Positions 44,620-54,230 of a stretch of 64,000 nt of DNA are shown here, piece after piece (within the stretch, counting starts at the first letter, position 1; each line of letters starts with the position of its first letter). The position numbers and the translations under genes are program-made. Source of the DNA: Maritimibacter fusiformis (lineage in GTDB: Bacteria > Pseudomonadota > Alphaproteobacteria > Rhodobacterales > Rhodobacteraceae); NCBI RefSeq assembly GCF_008086115.1, contig NZ_VSIY01000004.1, positions 496,001 through 560,000 on the forward strand, read 5' to 3'. The notes under the pieces were generated by a model. That model saw nothing but the letters and a program-made list of their open reading frames with translations. It searched no databases and was not told the origin of the DNA.

Positions 44620-45834
44620 ATGACGATCAAGTCCATCCTCGCCTCTACCGCCGCAGTATTTGCGCTGGCGGGCGCCGCGTCGGCGCAAGAGACGATCCAG
44701 ATCATCAACTGCGGCGATGGCGGCGGCGGCGAGGCCGCGGTCCAGAAAGAGCACATCGACGCATGGCTGGCCGAAAATCCCGGCTTCACGGTCGAGCAGG
44801 AATATGTCGGCTGGGGCCAGTGCCAGGAAAAGGCGATCACCCTTGCCGCCGCGGGCAACCCGCCGGCGATCTCCTACATGGGCAGCCGGGTGCTCAAGCA
44901 ACTGGCCGATTCCGAGATGATCCGCCCCTTCGACCTCAGCGAGGATGAGCTTGCCAGCTACGAGGAATCGGTGCTGGGCACGGTGCGCTTCGACGGCAAG
45001 GTCTGGGGCCTGCCGCGGGCCTTCTCGACCAAGGCGCTGTTCTACAACAAGGGCCTGTTCGCCGAGGCCGGCGTCGATCTGCCCAACGGGCCGCAGACCT
45101 GGGACGATGTGATGATGGCGGCCAAGGCGGTGACGGAAAACACCGATGCCCGCGGCATCGGCATTCCGGCGGCCAGCTTCGACAACACCATGCACGGCTT
45201 CCTCAACTGGATGTATTCCAACAACGGCCAGGTCATCACCGATGACGGCGAGGTCGTGTTCGACAGCCCCGAGGTGATCGAGACCCTGCAATTCTACAAG
45301 GATCTCGTGCCCTACATGGAAGAAGGCCCGGTCGCCTATGACCGCGCCGAGCTCGAGCCGCTGTTTGGCGAGGGTCGGGTGGCGATGTATGTGAACGGTG
45401 GTTGGGGCCGCGAGACGGTGGGCGAGGTCGATTACGGCCTGGTGCCGATCCCGGCCGGCCCGTCGGGCAAGAACTCGACGCTGCTGATCACCGACAGCCT
45501 GGTGGTGTTCGAAGGCTCCGGCGTCGAGGACGCGGCGGCCGACCTGGTCACCTACCTGACCGCGGTTGAGCGCCAGGCGCTGTTCGACGAAGCCGGCGGC
45601 TGGACCCCGATCCGCAAGACCGCGAAATCGGACGAACTGGTCGCGGCCGATCCGACCTGGGCGGTGTTCATCGACGCCATCCCCTCGGGCGGGCCCGAGC
45701 CGTCGGTGATCGACTACGTCGCGATGCAGGACGCCATCAACGAGGCGATCCAGAGCGTGATCCTCGGCGAGGCGACGCCTGCCGAAGCGGCGGCCAAGGC
45801 CGACGAGGAAATCACCGATCTCGCGGAAGAGTGA
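44620..45834 (+). CDS. sugar ABC transporter substrate-binding protein (second importer)
   Basis: This 404-residue periplasmic protein has a signal peptide (MTIKSILASTAAVFALAG, cleaved at ASA-QE) and a cluster 1 sugar-binding layout: AWLAENPGFTVEQEYVGWGQ, LAAAGNPPAISYMGSR, VWGLPRAFSTKALFYNKGLF and GRVAMYVNGGWGRE. ATG 44620 after AGGGAGAG is preferred to an upstream in-frame ATG at 44590, which would put a basic extension before the signal. A strong stem-loop follows the gene. Confidence 0.89.
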   Translation: MTIKSILASTAAVFALAGAASAQETIQIINCGDGGGGEAAVQKEHIDAWLAENPGFTVEQEYVGWGQCQEKAITLAAAGNPPAISYMGSRVLKQLADSEMIRPFDLSEDELASYEESVLGTVRFDGKVWGLPRAFSTKALFYNKGLFAEAGVDLPNGPQTWDDVMMAAKAVTENTDARGIGIPAASFDNTMHGFLNWMYSNNGQVITDDGEVVFDSPEVIETLQFYKDLVPYMEEGPVAYDRAELEPLFGEGRVAMYVNGGWGRETVGEVDYGLVPIPAGPSGKNSTLLITDSLVVFEGSGVEDAAADLVTYLTAVERQALFDEAGGWTPIRKTAKSDELVAADPTWAVFIDAIPSGGPEPSVIDYVAMQDAINEAIQSVILGEATPAEAAAKADEEITDLAEE

Positions 45835-45844
45835 GGTCTGACAG

Positions 45845-45866
45845 CCCCCGGCCTTCGGGCCGGGGG
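45845..45866 (+). other. intra-operon UUCG stem-loop after the binding-protein gene
   Basis: A perfect 9-bp stem CCCCCGGCC / GGCCGGGGG closed by a TTCG tetraloop lies 10 bp after the binding-protein stop and 26 bp before the ATPase start. There is no T tract, so rather than full termination it probably protects the upstream mRNA from 3' decay and raises binding-protein yield over ATPase. Confidence 0.65.
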
Positions 45867-45892
45867 ACACTCCCGAACCGATAGGCAGACAG

Positions 45893-47011
<1,119 letters not shown>

Positions 47012-47017
47012 GCCTTC

Positions 47018-47791
47018 ATGCGCGTCTGTGTCTGCGCCACCCCGGAACAGGCGACGGCGCGCGTGGTGGCGCGCATTGCCCGGACGGTGCGCGAGAACCC
47101 CCGCGCGGTGCTGGGCCTGGCCACCGGCGGCACCATGGAGCCGGTTTACCGCGGCCTGATCGAGGCGCATCGCGCCGGGCTTGGCTTTGCCGGTGTGACC
47201 AGCTTCAACCTCGATGAATACGTCGGCCTCGACCCCGCCCATCCGCAGAGCTACCACAGCTACATGCGCCGGCATTTCTTCGACCACGTGGACATCCCGG
47301 CAGATCGCCGCTTTCTGCCCTGCGGCGATTGCGACCCGGCCGAGGCGGCCGCGATCTTCGAGGCCCGGCTCGAACAACACGGCCCGGTCGATCTTCAGCT
47401 TCTCGGGCTTGGCCACAACGGCCATATCGGCTTCAACGAACCCGGCTCGTCGCTGGGGTCGCTGACCCGGGAAAAGACCCTGACGCGGCGCACCCGCGAC
47501 GCCAACGCGCGGTTCTTCCGCCCCGGCGAGGTGCCGCCGCAATCGGCCATCACGATGGGCATCGCCACGATCATGCGGGCGCGTTCCATCGTTCTGCTGG
47601 CGCTGGGCGCGGCCAAGGCCGAGGCGGTGGCCGAGGTCGTCGAAGGGCCGGTGACCGCCTTCTGCCCGGGCAGCGCGCTGCAATACCACCGCGACGTGAG
47701 CGTAATCCTCGACGAGGGCGCGGCCAAAGACCTGCGCCTTGTCGAGCATTACCGCGAGGCCGAGTTGCTGATGTCCCGGCGCGCGTCCTGA
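47018..47791 (+). CDS. nagB: glucosamine-6-phosphate deaminase
   Basis: This 257-residue enzyme converts GlcN-6-P to fructose 6-phosphate and ammonia, joining amino-sugar breakdown to glycolysis. Motifs: LGLATGGTMEPVY (phosphate loop), TSFNLDEYVGL with the general base Asp66, and LGLGHNGHIGFNEPG with His136 and Glu141. The GHNGH form matches the short, non-allosteric Bacillus-type NagB. It is the last gene of the cutC-ABC operon. NagA in the divergent operon provides its substrate. Confidence 0.92.
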   Translation: MRVCVCATPEQATARVVARIARTVRENPRAVLGLATGGTMEPVYRGLIEAHRAGLGFAGVTSFNLDEYVGLDPAHPQSYHSYMRRHFFDHVDIPADRRFLPCGDCDPAEAAAIFEARLEQHGPVDLQLLGLGHNGHIGFNEPGSSLGSLTREKTLTRRTRDANARFFRPGEVPPQSAITMGIATIMRARSIVLLALGAAKAEAVAEVVEGPVTAFCPGSALQYHRDVSVILDEGAAKDLRLVEHYREAELLMSRRAS

Positions 47792-47801
47792 CCGCGCGCC
47801 G

Positions 47802-48851
47802 TCAGCCCTGCACGATGTCGGTAAAACGGTCGATCGCCTCGTCGGCGGCCGACCAGTCGCAGACCATGCGCGCGGTCAGGGGTTCGTCGGGGTCGTCGCC
47901 CTCGAGGCTGCCCTCCCAGACGTAATACTGCGCCCCCGCCTCGTGCAGCCGCTGGTGGGCGGCGCGCGGGAAGGCGGCAAAGCTCATGTTGGCGGCGGGG
48001 TCGTAGAGATAGCGCACCGCACCGCCCCGGTTCAGCCCATGCGCGAGGCGCGCGTTGGCGGCATTGGCGGCGGCGGCAAGCTCCAGCCACAGCCCGTCCT
48101 CGAGATAGGCCAGCATCTGCGCCGAAAGATAGCGGTGCTTGGAGAACAGATGCGCGCCGCGCTTGCGCCGAAGCTCGAATTCCCAGGCGCGGGCGGGGTC
48201 GAACAGCACCACCGCCTCGACCCCCATCAGCCCGTTCTTGGTGCCGCCGAAGCTGAGCGCCTCGACGCCCGCCTTCCACGTCATCTCGGCGGGCGTCGCC
48301 CCGGTGGCGGCGACCGCGTTGGCGAACCGCGCCCCGTCCAGATGCACCGGCAGGCCGAAATCGCGCGCCACACCGGCAAGGGCCGCGATCTCGTCGACCG
48401 CATAGACCGTGCCCAGCTCGGTCACGTTGGTGATCGAGACCGGCCCGCGCTGCGGCCCGTGCACGCCACGGCTTTCCTCGCCCGCGATCCGGGCGCGCAG
48501 GGTCTCGGGCGTCATCCGCCCCGCCTGCGACGGCACCAGCGTCAGCTTGGCGCCGCCGGTGTAGAACTCGGGCGCGTTGCATTCGTCCTGGTTGATATGC
48601 GCCTCGGGGGTGCAGAAAATCGTCTGGTAGGGCTGCGCCAGCGTGGCCAGCGCCAGCGAATTGGCCGCCGTGCCGGTCGCCACCAGATAGACCGCAGCCT
48701 CGGGCGCCTCGAAGATCTCGCGGATCTGCGCGCGCACCGCGTCCATGATCGCGTCGGCCCCGTAGGGCATGGCATAGCCTTCGTTGGCGCGGGCCAGCGC
48801 GGCCATCACCCTGGGATGAACCGGGCCGGAATTGTCCGAGGCGAAAAACAT
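47802..48851 (-). CDS. ltaE: low-specificity L-threonine aldolase
   Basis: This 349-residue PLP enzyme splits L-threonine and L-allo-threonine into glycine and acetaldehyde. It has the PLP Lys205 in SFGGTKNG, the Asp172 in VHLDGARFANA, the N-terminal FFASDNSGPVHPRV and the GTAANSLAL phosphate loop. Length fits the family. It converges on nagB with only 10 bp between, and shares the leftward strand with UPF0260 and ribF. Confidence 0.88.
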   Translation of the reverse strand: MFFASDNSGPVHPRVMAALARANEGYAMPYGADAIMDAVRAQIREIFEAPEAAVYLVATGTAANSLALATLAQPYQTIFCTPEAHINQDECNAPEFYTGGAKLTLVPSQAGRMTPETLRARIAGEESRGVHGPQRGPVSITNVTELGTVYAVDEIAALAGVARDFGLPVHLDGARFANAVAATGATPAEMTWKAGVEALSFGGTKNGLMGVEAVVLFDPARAWEFELRRKRGAHLFSKHRYLSAQMLAYLEDGLWLELAAAANAANARLAHGLNRGGAVRYLYDPAANMSFAAFPRAAHQRLHEAGAQYYVWEGSLEGDDPDEPLTARMVCDWSAADEAIDRFTDIVQG

Positions 48852-49316
48852 CTAGAACTCCTCTTCGATCACGTGATCTTCCCATTCCTCTTCCGGCACC
48901 TCGAACTCGGGCAGGGTTCGGCCCTTCATCGACATGCCCGCCTTGTGCGTGCTGTCAGGATCGCCGGTGATGAGCGGGTGCCAGTCGGGCAGCGGCTTGC
49001 CTTCGTGACGCAGCCGGTAGGCGCAGGTCGCGGGCATGAAATAGGCAACCTCACCGATGCTCTCGGGGGTCAGCACGATGCATTCGGGGACGAATTGCAG
49101 GCGGATGTCGTATTGCGCGCAGCGGCAGGTGGCGTCGTCGAACAGCCGGCAGGCGATGCGGGTGAAGGCGACCGCGCCGGTCTCCTCGTCCTCGAGCTTG
49201 TTGAGACAGCACTTGCCGCAGCCGTCGCACAGCGCCTCCCATTCCTCGGGGTTGAGGTCGGGCAGCGGCAGGGTCCAGAACCGGCTGCGAAGTCGGGGTT
49301 TGCCGTGCGCCCCCAT
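48852..49316 (-). CDS. YcgN/UPF0260 family cysteine-cluster protein
   Basis: This 154-residue protein has the UPF0260 layout: RFWTLPLPDLNPEEWEALCD, the CDGCGKCCLNKLED cluster, ACRLFD and the CRCAQY pair, then PATCAYRL. The seven or more conserved Cys suggest an iron-sulphur or zinc cluster. Function is unknown. ATG 49316 replaces a longer in-frame start and overlaps the ribF stop codon by 1 nt. It directly precedes ltaE on the same strand. Confidence 0.85.
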   Translation of the reverse strand: MGAHGKPRLRSRFWTLPLPDLNPEEWEALCDGCGKCCLNKLEDEETGAVAFTRIACRLFDDATCRCAQYDIRLQFVPECIVLTPESIGEVAYFMPATCAYRLRHEGKPLPDWHPLITGDPDSTHKAGMSMKGRTLPEFEVPEEEWEDHVIEEEF

Positions 49317-50254
49317 CACAACGCCGCCAGGATGTCCCGCGCCCGCGCGCAATCGGCGCCCATCTGGGCGATCAGCGCGTCAACGCTGGAAAACACCTCT
49401 TCCGGGCGCAGATACTCGATCAGCGCCACCGAAACATGCGCGTCGTAGATGTCGCCGGTGAAATCGAACAGGTAGCTTTCGAGGTTGGGAAGGTTCTCGC
49501 CGAACATCGGGCGCACCCCCATCGAGGCCGCGCCGCCATAGGTGCCGGCATGCGGCCCGGTCAGCACGTCGACGCGCACCGCATAGACGCCGAATTTCGG
49601 CGGATGCAGGCCGCGGATCGACATGTTGGCGGTGGGATAGCCCAGGTCGCGGCCGCGCTGGTCGCCGCGGATCACCTTGCCGTCGATCCGGTGCCAATGC
49701 CCCAGCATCCGGGCGGCATCGCGCGGGCGTCCCTCTGACAACGCGGCGCGGATCGCGGTCGAGCTGACCTCTTCGCCGGTGTGGTGCATCAAGGGCGCGA
49801 CCGTGACCCCGAAACCCAGTTTCTCGCCCAGGTCGGTGAGCGTGCCGGGATTGCCCGCGCGGTCCTTGCCGAAATGGAAATCCTCGCCCACCACGACGTG
49901 CTTCAGCCCCAGCCCCTCCACGATCACGTCGCGCGCAAAGGCCTCGGGCGTCTTGGCCGACAGGGTGTCGTTGAAGCTGAGTTCATAAAGCTTCTCGACC
50001 CCCAGCCAGTCCAGCCGGTGCGCCCGGCCTTCGGCGTTCATCAGCCGGAACGGCGGCGCCTTGGGGGCGAAGTATTCGCGCGGATGCGGCTCGAAGGTCA
50101 CCACGCCCAGGGGGGCTGCGATCTTGACGGCCTCGGCCCTAGCGATGTCGATCACGTATTGGTGGCCGAGATGCACCCCGTCGAAATTGCCGATCGCGAC
50201 CGAGGCCCCCCGGTCGCCCTCATCAATGAACTGGAAATCCCGAATGATCCTCAT
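49316..50254 (-). CDS. ribF: bifunctional riboflavin kinase / FAD synthetase
   Basis: This 312-residue enzyme makes FMN from riboflavin and FAD from FMN. The N-terminal adenylyltransferase domain has SVAIGNFDGVHLGHQYV, TFEPHPREYF and HVVVGEDFHFGKDRAG with the SSTAIRAALSEG motif. The C-terminal kinase domain has RDLGYPTANM and YGGAASMGVRP. It is the first gene of the leftward ribF-UPF0260-ltaE row. Confidence 0.94.
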   Translation of the reverse strand: MRIIRDFQFIDEGDRGASVAIGNFDGVHLGHQYVIDIARAEAVKIAAPLGVVTFEPHPREYFAPKAPPFRLMNAEGRAHRLDWLGVEKLYELSFNDTLSAKTPEAFARDVIVEGLGLKHVVVGEDFHFGKDRAGNPGTLTDLGEKLGFGVTVAPLMHHTGEEVSSTAIRAALSEGRPRDAARMLGHWHRIDGKVIRGDQRGRDLGYPTANMSIRGLHPPKFGVYAVRVDVLTGPHAGTYGGAASMGVRPMFGENLPNLESYLFDFTGDIYDAHVSVALIEYLRPEEVFSSVDALIAQMGADCARARDILAAL

Positions 50255-50723
50255 GTGCGGGAGTTATCCGCCCGCCTGCGCGCGTGCAAGCCCGAACGCC
50301 CCGCTGGCACCGGTCCGGTGGCGGGGGAAGGGGCCGCCCGTGCCGGGCGATCTATGAGAATGGCGGCGCCGCCAGGGCGCACATCGGTCGTGCCAGGCGG
50401 GGGTGAAGGCCCCGGACTGCGGCCGGTTTCCCGGCCTGTCTGCGCAGGTTCATCGCCGCCCCTCGCGGGGCCCCGTGAAACCTCGTGCTGTGTCGCGGGG
50501 GGTGTCAGGTCCCGCACGGATCCGAGGGGGCAGATTGCCACGAAACGGTTAACGGCGGCGAAAGGCAGCGCGCGCTGCCCTTCATCTTGGAAAAATACTC
50601 TGCCCTCTCGGCGGTCCCGTGCGGGACCGCCTGCCGGGTTCGCAACCGGGCCTTTGGCCCGGTCACTCAGGGAGCGCGAGGGGCTGGCCCCTCGCATGGG
50701 TCGGGCGCGAAGCGCGGGAAACC
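50255..50723. other. 469-bp non-coding stretch with repeat elements
   Basis: No convincing gene is seen on either strand; the open frames here are short and lack family resemblance or ribosome-binding sites. The left part (50255-50570) is GC-rich sequence with no strong pattern. The right part holds repeat copy e (50580-50663) and a further GAGGGGCTGGCCCCTC inverted repeat near 50678-50694. The stretch separates ribF from the MaoC gene. Confidence 0.6.
50580..50663 (-). repeat. dispersed hairpin-plus-tag repeat, copy e
   Basis: On the minus strand, hairpin ACCGGGCC-AAA-GGCCCGGT (50645-50663) and hairpin GCGGTCCCG-CA-CGGGACCGC (50611-50630) precede the tag GAGTATTTTTCC-AAGATGAAG (50580-50600). 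The two-hairpin plus tag plan is the same as copy d. Confidence 0.75.
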
Positions 50724-51167
50724 TCAGTCGAACTTGGCCGAAGGCGCCAGCACGGTGGCCTCGCCCTTCAACACCGGCTTGCCCTCGATCAGGCACTCGG
50801 TCTTGAGCTGCACCCGGCGGCGCGAATAGTCGATTTCCATCACCGTGACCTCGGCGCGCACCACGTCGCCGGGGCGCACCGGGGCGAGGAACTTGAGGCT
50901 CTGGCCGAGGTAGACCGTGCCGTGGCCCGGCAGTTGCTCGCCGATCACCGCCGAGATCAGGCCCGCCGTCAGCATGCCGTGGGCGATGCGGCCCTCGAAG
51001 ATCGTGTCCTGCGCATAGGCATCGTCCAGATGCACCGGGTTGCGGTCGGTCGAGACCTCGGCGAACAGCTCGATATCGCGGTCGGTGATCTGTTTCGTCA
51101 GATGCCGCATCATGCCGATCTCGAGATCCTCGATGACGATCGTGCCGCGGGGCAGGTTGTCCAACAT
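50724..51167 (-). CDS. MaoC family dehydratase
   Basis: This 147-residue hotdog enzyme resembles (R)-specific enoyl-CoA hydratases such as PhaJ, with the catalytic dyad Asp41 and His46 in STDRNPVHLDDAYA, IAHGMLTAGLISAVIG after it, and LAPVRPGDVVRAEVTV near the end. It could feed polyhydroxyalkanoate synthesis from beta-oxidation or take part in another acyl-CoA pathway. A candidate promoter lies at 51191-51220. Confidence 0.87.
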   Translation of the reverse strand: MLDNLPRGTIVIEDLEIGMMRHLTKQITDRDIELFAEVSTDRNPVHLDDAYAQDTIFEGRIAHGMLTAGLISAVIGEQLPGHGTVYLGQSLKFLAPVRPGDVVRAEVTVMEIDYSRRRVQLKTECLIEGKPVLKGEATVLAPSAKFD

Positions 51168-51190
51168 CAGATCCTCCTGAGGGTGTCTGT

Positions 51191-51220
51191 GTAATATCCG
51201 CGCGTCAAAGGCGCTTTCAA
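51191..51220 (-). promoter_or_regulatory. candidate sigma70 promoter for the MaoC gene
   Basis: Read leftward, TTGAAA (51215-51220) and TATTAC (51191-51196) are separated by 18 nt, about 24 nt before the MaoC start at 51167. Confidence 0.45.
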
Positions 51221-51322
51221 AGCAACAATATTACTTTGCAGGTGCAGAAATCAACCCCGGAAATCGTCCGGTTCAAGCGCGCGATCCACATCGGAAACCG
51301 GCCCCGGTTTTCGGATTGCGCC

Positions 51323-52195
51323 TCAGCGCAGAAAGCCCATCGCATAGGTCGGCGTGATCATCTCGCGCGTGACGAAGGCCTCCAGCGCCTCCGGGTCGGG
51401 CTGGGTGTCGGTCCGCGTTTCCGCCGCCGCCAGCCCGCCGGTGATGAACAGCGAATCGATATCCTCGCCCTGCGCGCCCTGGATGTCGGTGTGGATGCCG
51501 TCACCGACCGCAAGGATGCGCGACGCCTCCACCGGCTTGCCAAGCTCTGCCAGACGACGCCGCCCCAGGTCGTAGATCGGCGGGTGCGGCTTGCCGAAAT
51601 AGAGGCTCACGCCGCCCATCTCGGTGTATAGCCGCGCGATCGCCCCGGCGCACCATTCGCGGGTGTCGCCACGGTCGACCACGATATCGGGGTTGGCGCA
51701 GAGCAGTTTCATCCCCTTGGTCTTGGCATAGAGCAGTTCGGGCCGCAGAACGGCGGGGTCGGCATGGGGGTCGAACGGGCCGCAGCAGACGATGCCCTCG
51801 GCCTCGTCCAGCGGGACGACCTCGATCTCGACCGGGTCGTCGATCAGGTGCATCGGGTCGAAGAAACTGCGGTCGTGGCCCTCGCCCATGAAAAAGACCT
51901 TTTGCCCGACCACGCCCTGAAACATCGCCGCGCGCGCGGAATCGCCGGAGCTGGCGATGGTGTCCCAGGTGTCCGTGGGCAGGCCCATCTTGTCGAGATG
52001 GCGCGCGACGCTGGCGCGGAGGCGCGGCGCGTTGGTCATCAGCACGACCGCGCCGCCCTGGGCGCGAAACGCCCGCAGCGCCTCGATGGCGGCGGGGAAG
52101 GGGCGCACGCCGTCATGCACGCAGCCCCAGAGATCGCAGAACAGCGCGTCGTAACCTTGGGAAATCTCGGCGAGGCTTTCGATGATCCGGGGCAT
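51323..52195 (-). CDS. TIGR01459 family HAD-type hydrolase
   Basis: This 290-residue protein has the HAD IIA layout: motif I ALFCDLWGCVHDG (nucleophile Asp21), motif II VLMTNAPRLRASV, the cap domain, GKPHPPIYDLGRR and motif IV VGDGIHTDIQGA. TIGR01459 proteins are typical of alphaproteobacteria and have no proven substrate. ATG 52195 matches the family start; the frame runs further upstream. Confidence 0.87.
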   Translation of the reverse strand: MPRIIESLAEISQGYDALFCDLWGCVHDGVRPFPAAIEALRAFRAQGGAVVLMTNAPRLRASVARHLDKMGLPTDTWDTIASSGDSARAAMFQGVVGQKVFFMGEGHDRSFFDPMHLIDDPVEIEVVPLDEAEGIVCCGPFDPHADPAVLRPELLYAKTKGMKLLCANPDIVVDRGDTREWCAGAIARLYTEMGGVSLYFGKPHPPIYDLGRRRLAELGKPVEASRILAVGDGIHTDIQGAQGEDIDSLFITGGLAAAETRTDTQPDPEALEAFVTREMITPTYAMGFLR

Positions 52196-52327
52196 GGCGG
52201 CTCCTGTGTGCAAACGTGTCGCAGGGTTGTCCCCCGCCCGCGCGCGCGGTGCAAGCGGTTTGGGGCTTGGCAGCGCGTCACCGGGTATCATATCAGGAAA
52301 AATGAATATGACTGGCGGAGTGAGTCG

Positions 52328-52750
52328 ATGAACATGCTGAACAGACGCGGCTTCATGATGGCCGGCATCGGGGCGCTGGCGGTGGCCGGGATCGCGGTGG
52401 CGACGACCGGGCCGGGGCCGGAGGGATACGAGCACCTGGCGATGAGCGTCGAGGACATGCGCGCCTCGGGGGCGCTGGTGGTCGATATCCGCACGCCGCC
52501 GGAATGGGCCGAGACCGGGGTGATCGACGGTGCCGTGTTGGAAACCTTTGCAGGGGTGGACAGCTTTCTCGCCCGGGTCGGGCCAGAGATCGCCGATGGC
52601 CGCGACCTGGTCTTGATCTGCCGCTCGGGCAACCGCACGCGGGCGGCGGCCGAGGCGCTGGCCGGGCGCATCCCGAACCGCATCATCTCGGTCGAGGGCG
52701 GGATGCGGCGGGTGCTGGCGGCGGGCTACCAGCCGGTGACGCCGGGTTGA
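52328..52750 (+). CDS. exported rhodanese-like protein with Tat-type signal
   Basis: This 140-residue protein has a twin-arginine signal (LNRRGFMMAGIGALAVAG) and one rhodanese domain with the active Cys in LVLICRSGNRTRAAAE. The Tat-type signal should place it in the periplasm or as an anchor in the membrane. Rhodaneses transfer sulphane sulphur to cyanide or thiols. A 51-nt stretch is almost identical to the next gene. ATG 52328 has GGCGGAG 7-9 nt upstream; a second Met two codons later is possible. Confidence 0.82.
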   Translation: MNMLNRRGFMMAGIGALAVAGIAVATTGPGPEGYEHLAMSVEDMRASGALVVDIRTPPEWAETGVIDGAVLETFAGVDSFLARVGPEIADGRDLVLICRSGNRTRAAAEALAGRIPNRIISVEGGMRRVLAAGYQPVTPG

Positions 52751-52796
52751 CGCGGGGCGCGGCGGCGATAGCGTGGGCGAAAAAGGGGGCGGCGCG

Positions 52797-53135
52797 ATGA
52801 GCGGCGGTTACGAACACAAGATCATGTCGGTCGACGAGATGCGCGCCTCGGGGGCGCTGGTGGTCGATATCCGCACACCGCCGGAATGGTATCAGACCGG
52901 GGTGATCGAGGGCGCGCGGCTGATCCCGTTCCACGACCCCAACGCCTTCGTCCGCGAGATCGAGGGCGACATCGCCGACGGACGCGACGTGGTGCTGGTC
53001 TGCCGCTCAGGCTCGCGCACCCAGGCGGCGGGCATGTATCTGTCGCGGATGATCCCAAACAAGGTGATTTCCGCCGCTGGCGGGATGATCGAGATCGTGG
53101 CCCGCCAAGGCTATCAGCCGGTCGCGCCGGAATAG
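52797..53135 (+). CDS. cytoplasmic rhodanese-like protein
   Basis: This 112-residue protein is a single rhodanese domain without signal peptide, with the active Cys in VVLVCRSGSRTQAAGM. It shares the MRASGALVVDIRTPPEW segment with the upstream exported copy. ATG 52797 is preferred over GTG 52773. It ends before a strong hairpin at 53150. The pair looks like duplicated proteins sent to two compartments. Confidence 0.82.
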   Translation: MSGGYEHKIMSVDEMRASGALVVDIRTPPEWYQTGVIEGARLIPFHDPNAFVREIEGDIADGRDVVLVCRSGSRTQAAGMYLSRMIPNKVISAAGGMIEIVARQGYQPVAPE

Positions 53136-53149
53136 GATTTTTCCGACGA

Positions 53150-53183
53150 AAACGCCCCGCCAGAGCGATCCGGCGGGGCGTTT
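53150..53183. terminator. bidirectional terminator between convergent genes
   Basis: A perfect 12-bp stem (AAACGCCCCGCC 53150-53161, GGCGGGGCGTTT 53172-53183) with a 10-nt loop and A/T ends on both sides lies between the rhodanese gene and ppaC. Confidence 0.8.
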
Positions 53184-53209
53184 CGTTGTCGGATTGGAAC
53201 CTTTGCTGC

Positions 53210-54130
53210 TCAGAGCGGCAGGTTCGGGATGATCTGTTTCTTGCGGCTGACAACGCCCGGCAGCAGCACCGTGTCGCCCTCGACCCGCACCGCGAAGCTC
53301 TTTTCGGCAAGCTCGCGCACCAGGTCGTTGGGCACCAGAAGGGTGGCCTCTTCGTTCAGGATGTCGATCACGAACAGCAGCACCTGGTCGACGCCGTCCT
53401 CGCGCGCAACCTCCTCCATCGCCGCCATCAGGCCCGGCTTGCGCTCCAGCAGAACCTCGGGCGAGGTGGTTTCCAGCACCGAGATGCGCATGGACTTGCC
53501 GGCAACGTCGTAGGCCTTGGAATCCATGCGCAGCAATTCGGCGTCCGAATAGGCCGACACATCGGACTTGGCCGCGAACATCTCGGCGGCATAGTCGGGG
53601 ATCGAAATGCCCAGTTCATGCGCCAGGTCGGTGGCCACGTCGCGGTCATGCGCGGTGGTGGTAGGCGAGCGGAATTCCAGCGTGTCCGACAGGATGCACG
53701 ACAGCATCAGCGCGCGGATATGGTCGGGCATCTTCGCGGTATCGTCGCCCATCAGGTCGTAGAGGATGGTCGCGGTGCAGGCCAGCGGGCGCATGGTGAT
53801 GTCGATCGGGGCGCGGGTTTCCAGCCCGCCGGCCAGCTTGTGATGGTCGATGATCTGGCGGATGTCGGCGGCGTGGATGCCGGCGGGCAGCTCGGCCGGG
53901 TTGTTGGTGTCGACGATGACGCAGGGCTGGCCCGGCGCAACATCCCCGATGATGCGCGGCGTCGGCACGGCCCAGCGCATCAGGACGAACTCGGCCTCGG
54001 TATTCGGTTCGCCCAAGAGCATCGCCTCGGCGGGGATGCCTTTGACCTCGTTCAGATACCAGGCCCAGATGATCGGCGATCCGGTGCTGTCGGTATCGGG
54101 CGATTTGTGGCCGAAAACGAGTGTGGTCAT
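53210..54130 (-). CDS. ppaC: manganese-dependent inorganic pyrophosphatase (family II)
   Basis: This 306-residue DHH-family enzyme hydrolyses pyrophosphate. Metal ligands: His8, Asp12 and Asp14 in FGHKSPDTDS, Asp74 in VDTNNP, and Asp95-His96-His97 in IIDHHK. The DHHA2 substrate domain ends with the SRKKQ motif. Family II enzymes are commoner in Firmicutes, and most alphaproteobacteria use family I. It stands alone between terminators. Confidence 0.92.
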   Translation of the reverse strand: MTTLVFGHKSPDTDSTGSPIIWAWYLNEVKGIPAEAMLLGEPNTEAEFVLMRWAVPTPRIIGDVAPGQPCVIVDTNNPAELPAGIHAADIRQIIDHHKLAGGLETRAPIDITMRPLACTATILYDLMGDDTAKMPDHIRALMLSCILSDTLEFRSPTTTAHDRDVATDLAHELGISIPDYAAEMFAAKSDVSAYSDAELLRMDSKAYDVAGKSMRISVLETTSPEVLLERKPGLMAAMEEVAREDGVDQVLLFVIDILNEEATLLVPNDLVRELAEKSFAVRVEGDTVLLPGVVSRKKQIIPNLPL

Positions 54131-54230
54131 GAGGGTCTTTCCGTTATGTGAATTTCGCGCGGGTTATACGGAACGCGTCCGGCGATGTCACGGGGTGTTC
54201 GCAGGTGCGGCAATCGGGGTATACGGGGCC

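Noticed and set aside
50255..50723. Possible RNA gene or small gene in the 469-bp gap
   Set aside because: The structure seen is explained by repeat copy e and other GC hairpins; no tRNA, riboswitch or coding pattern was found.
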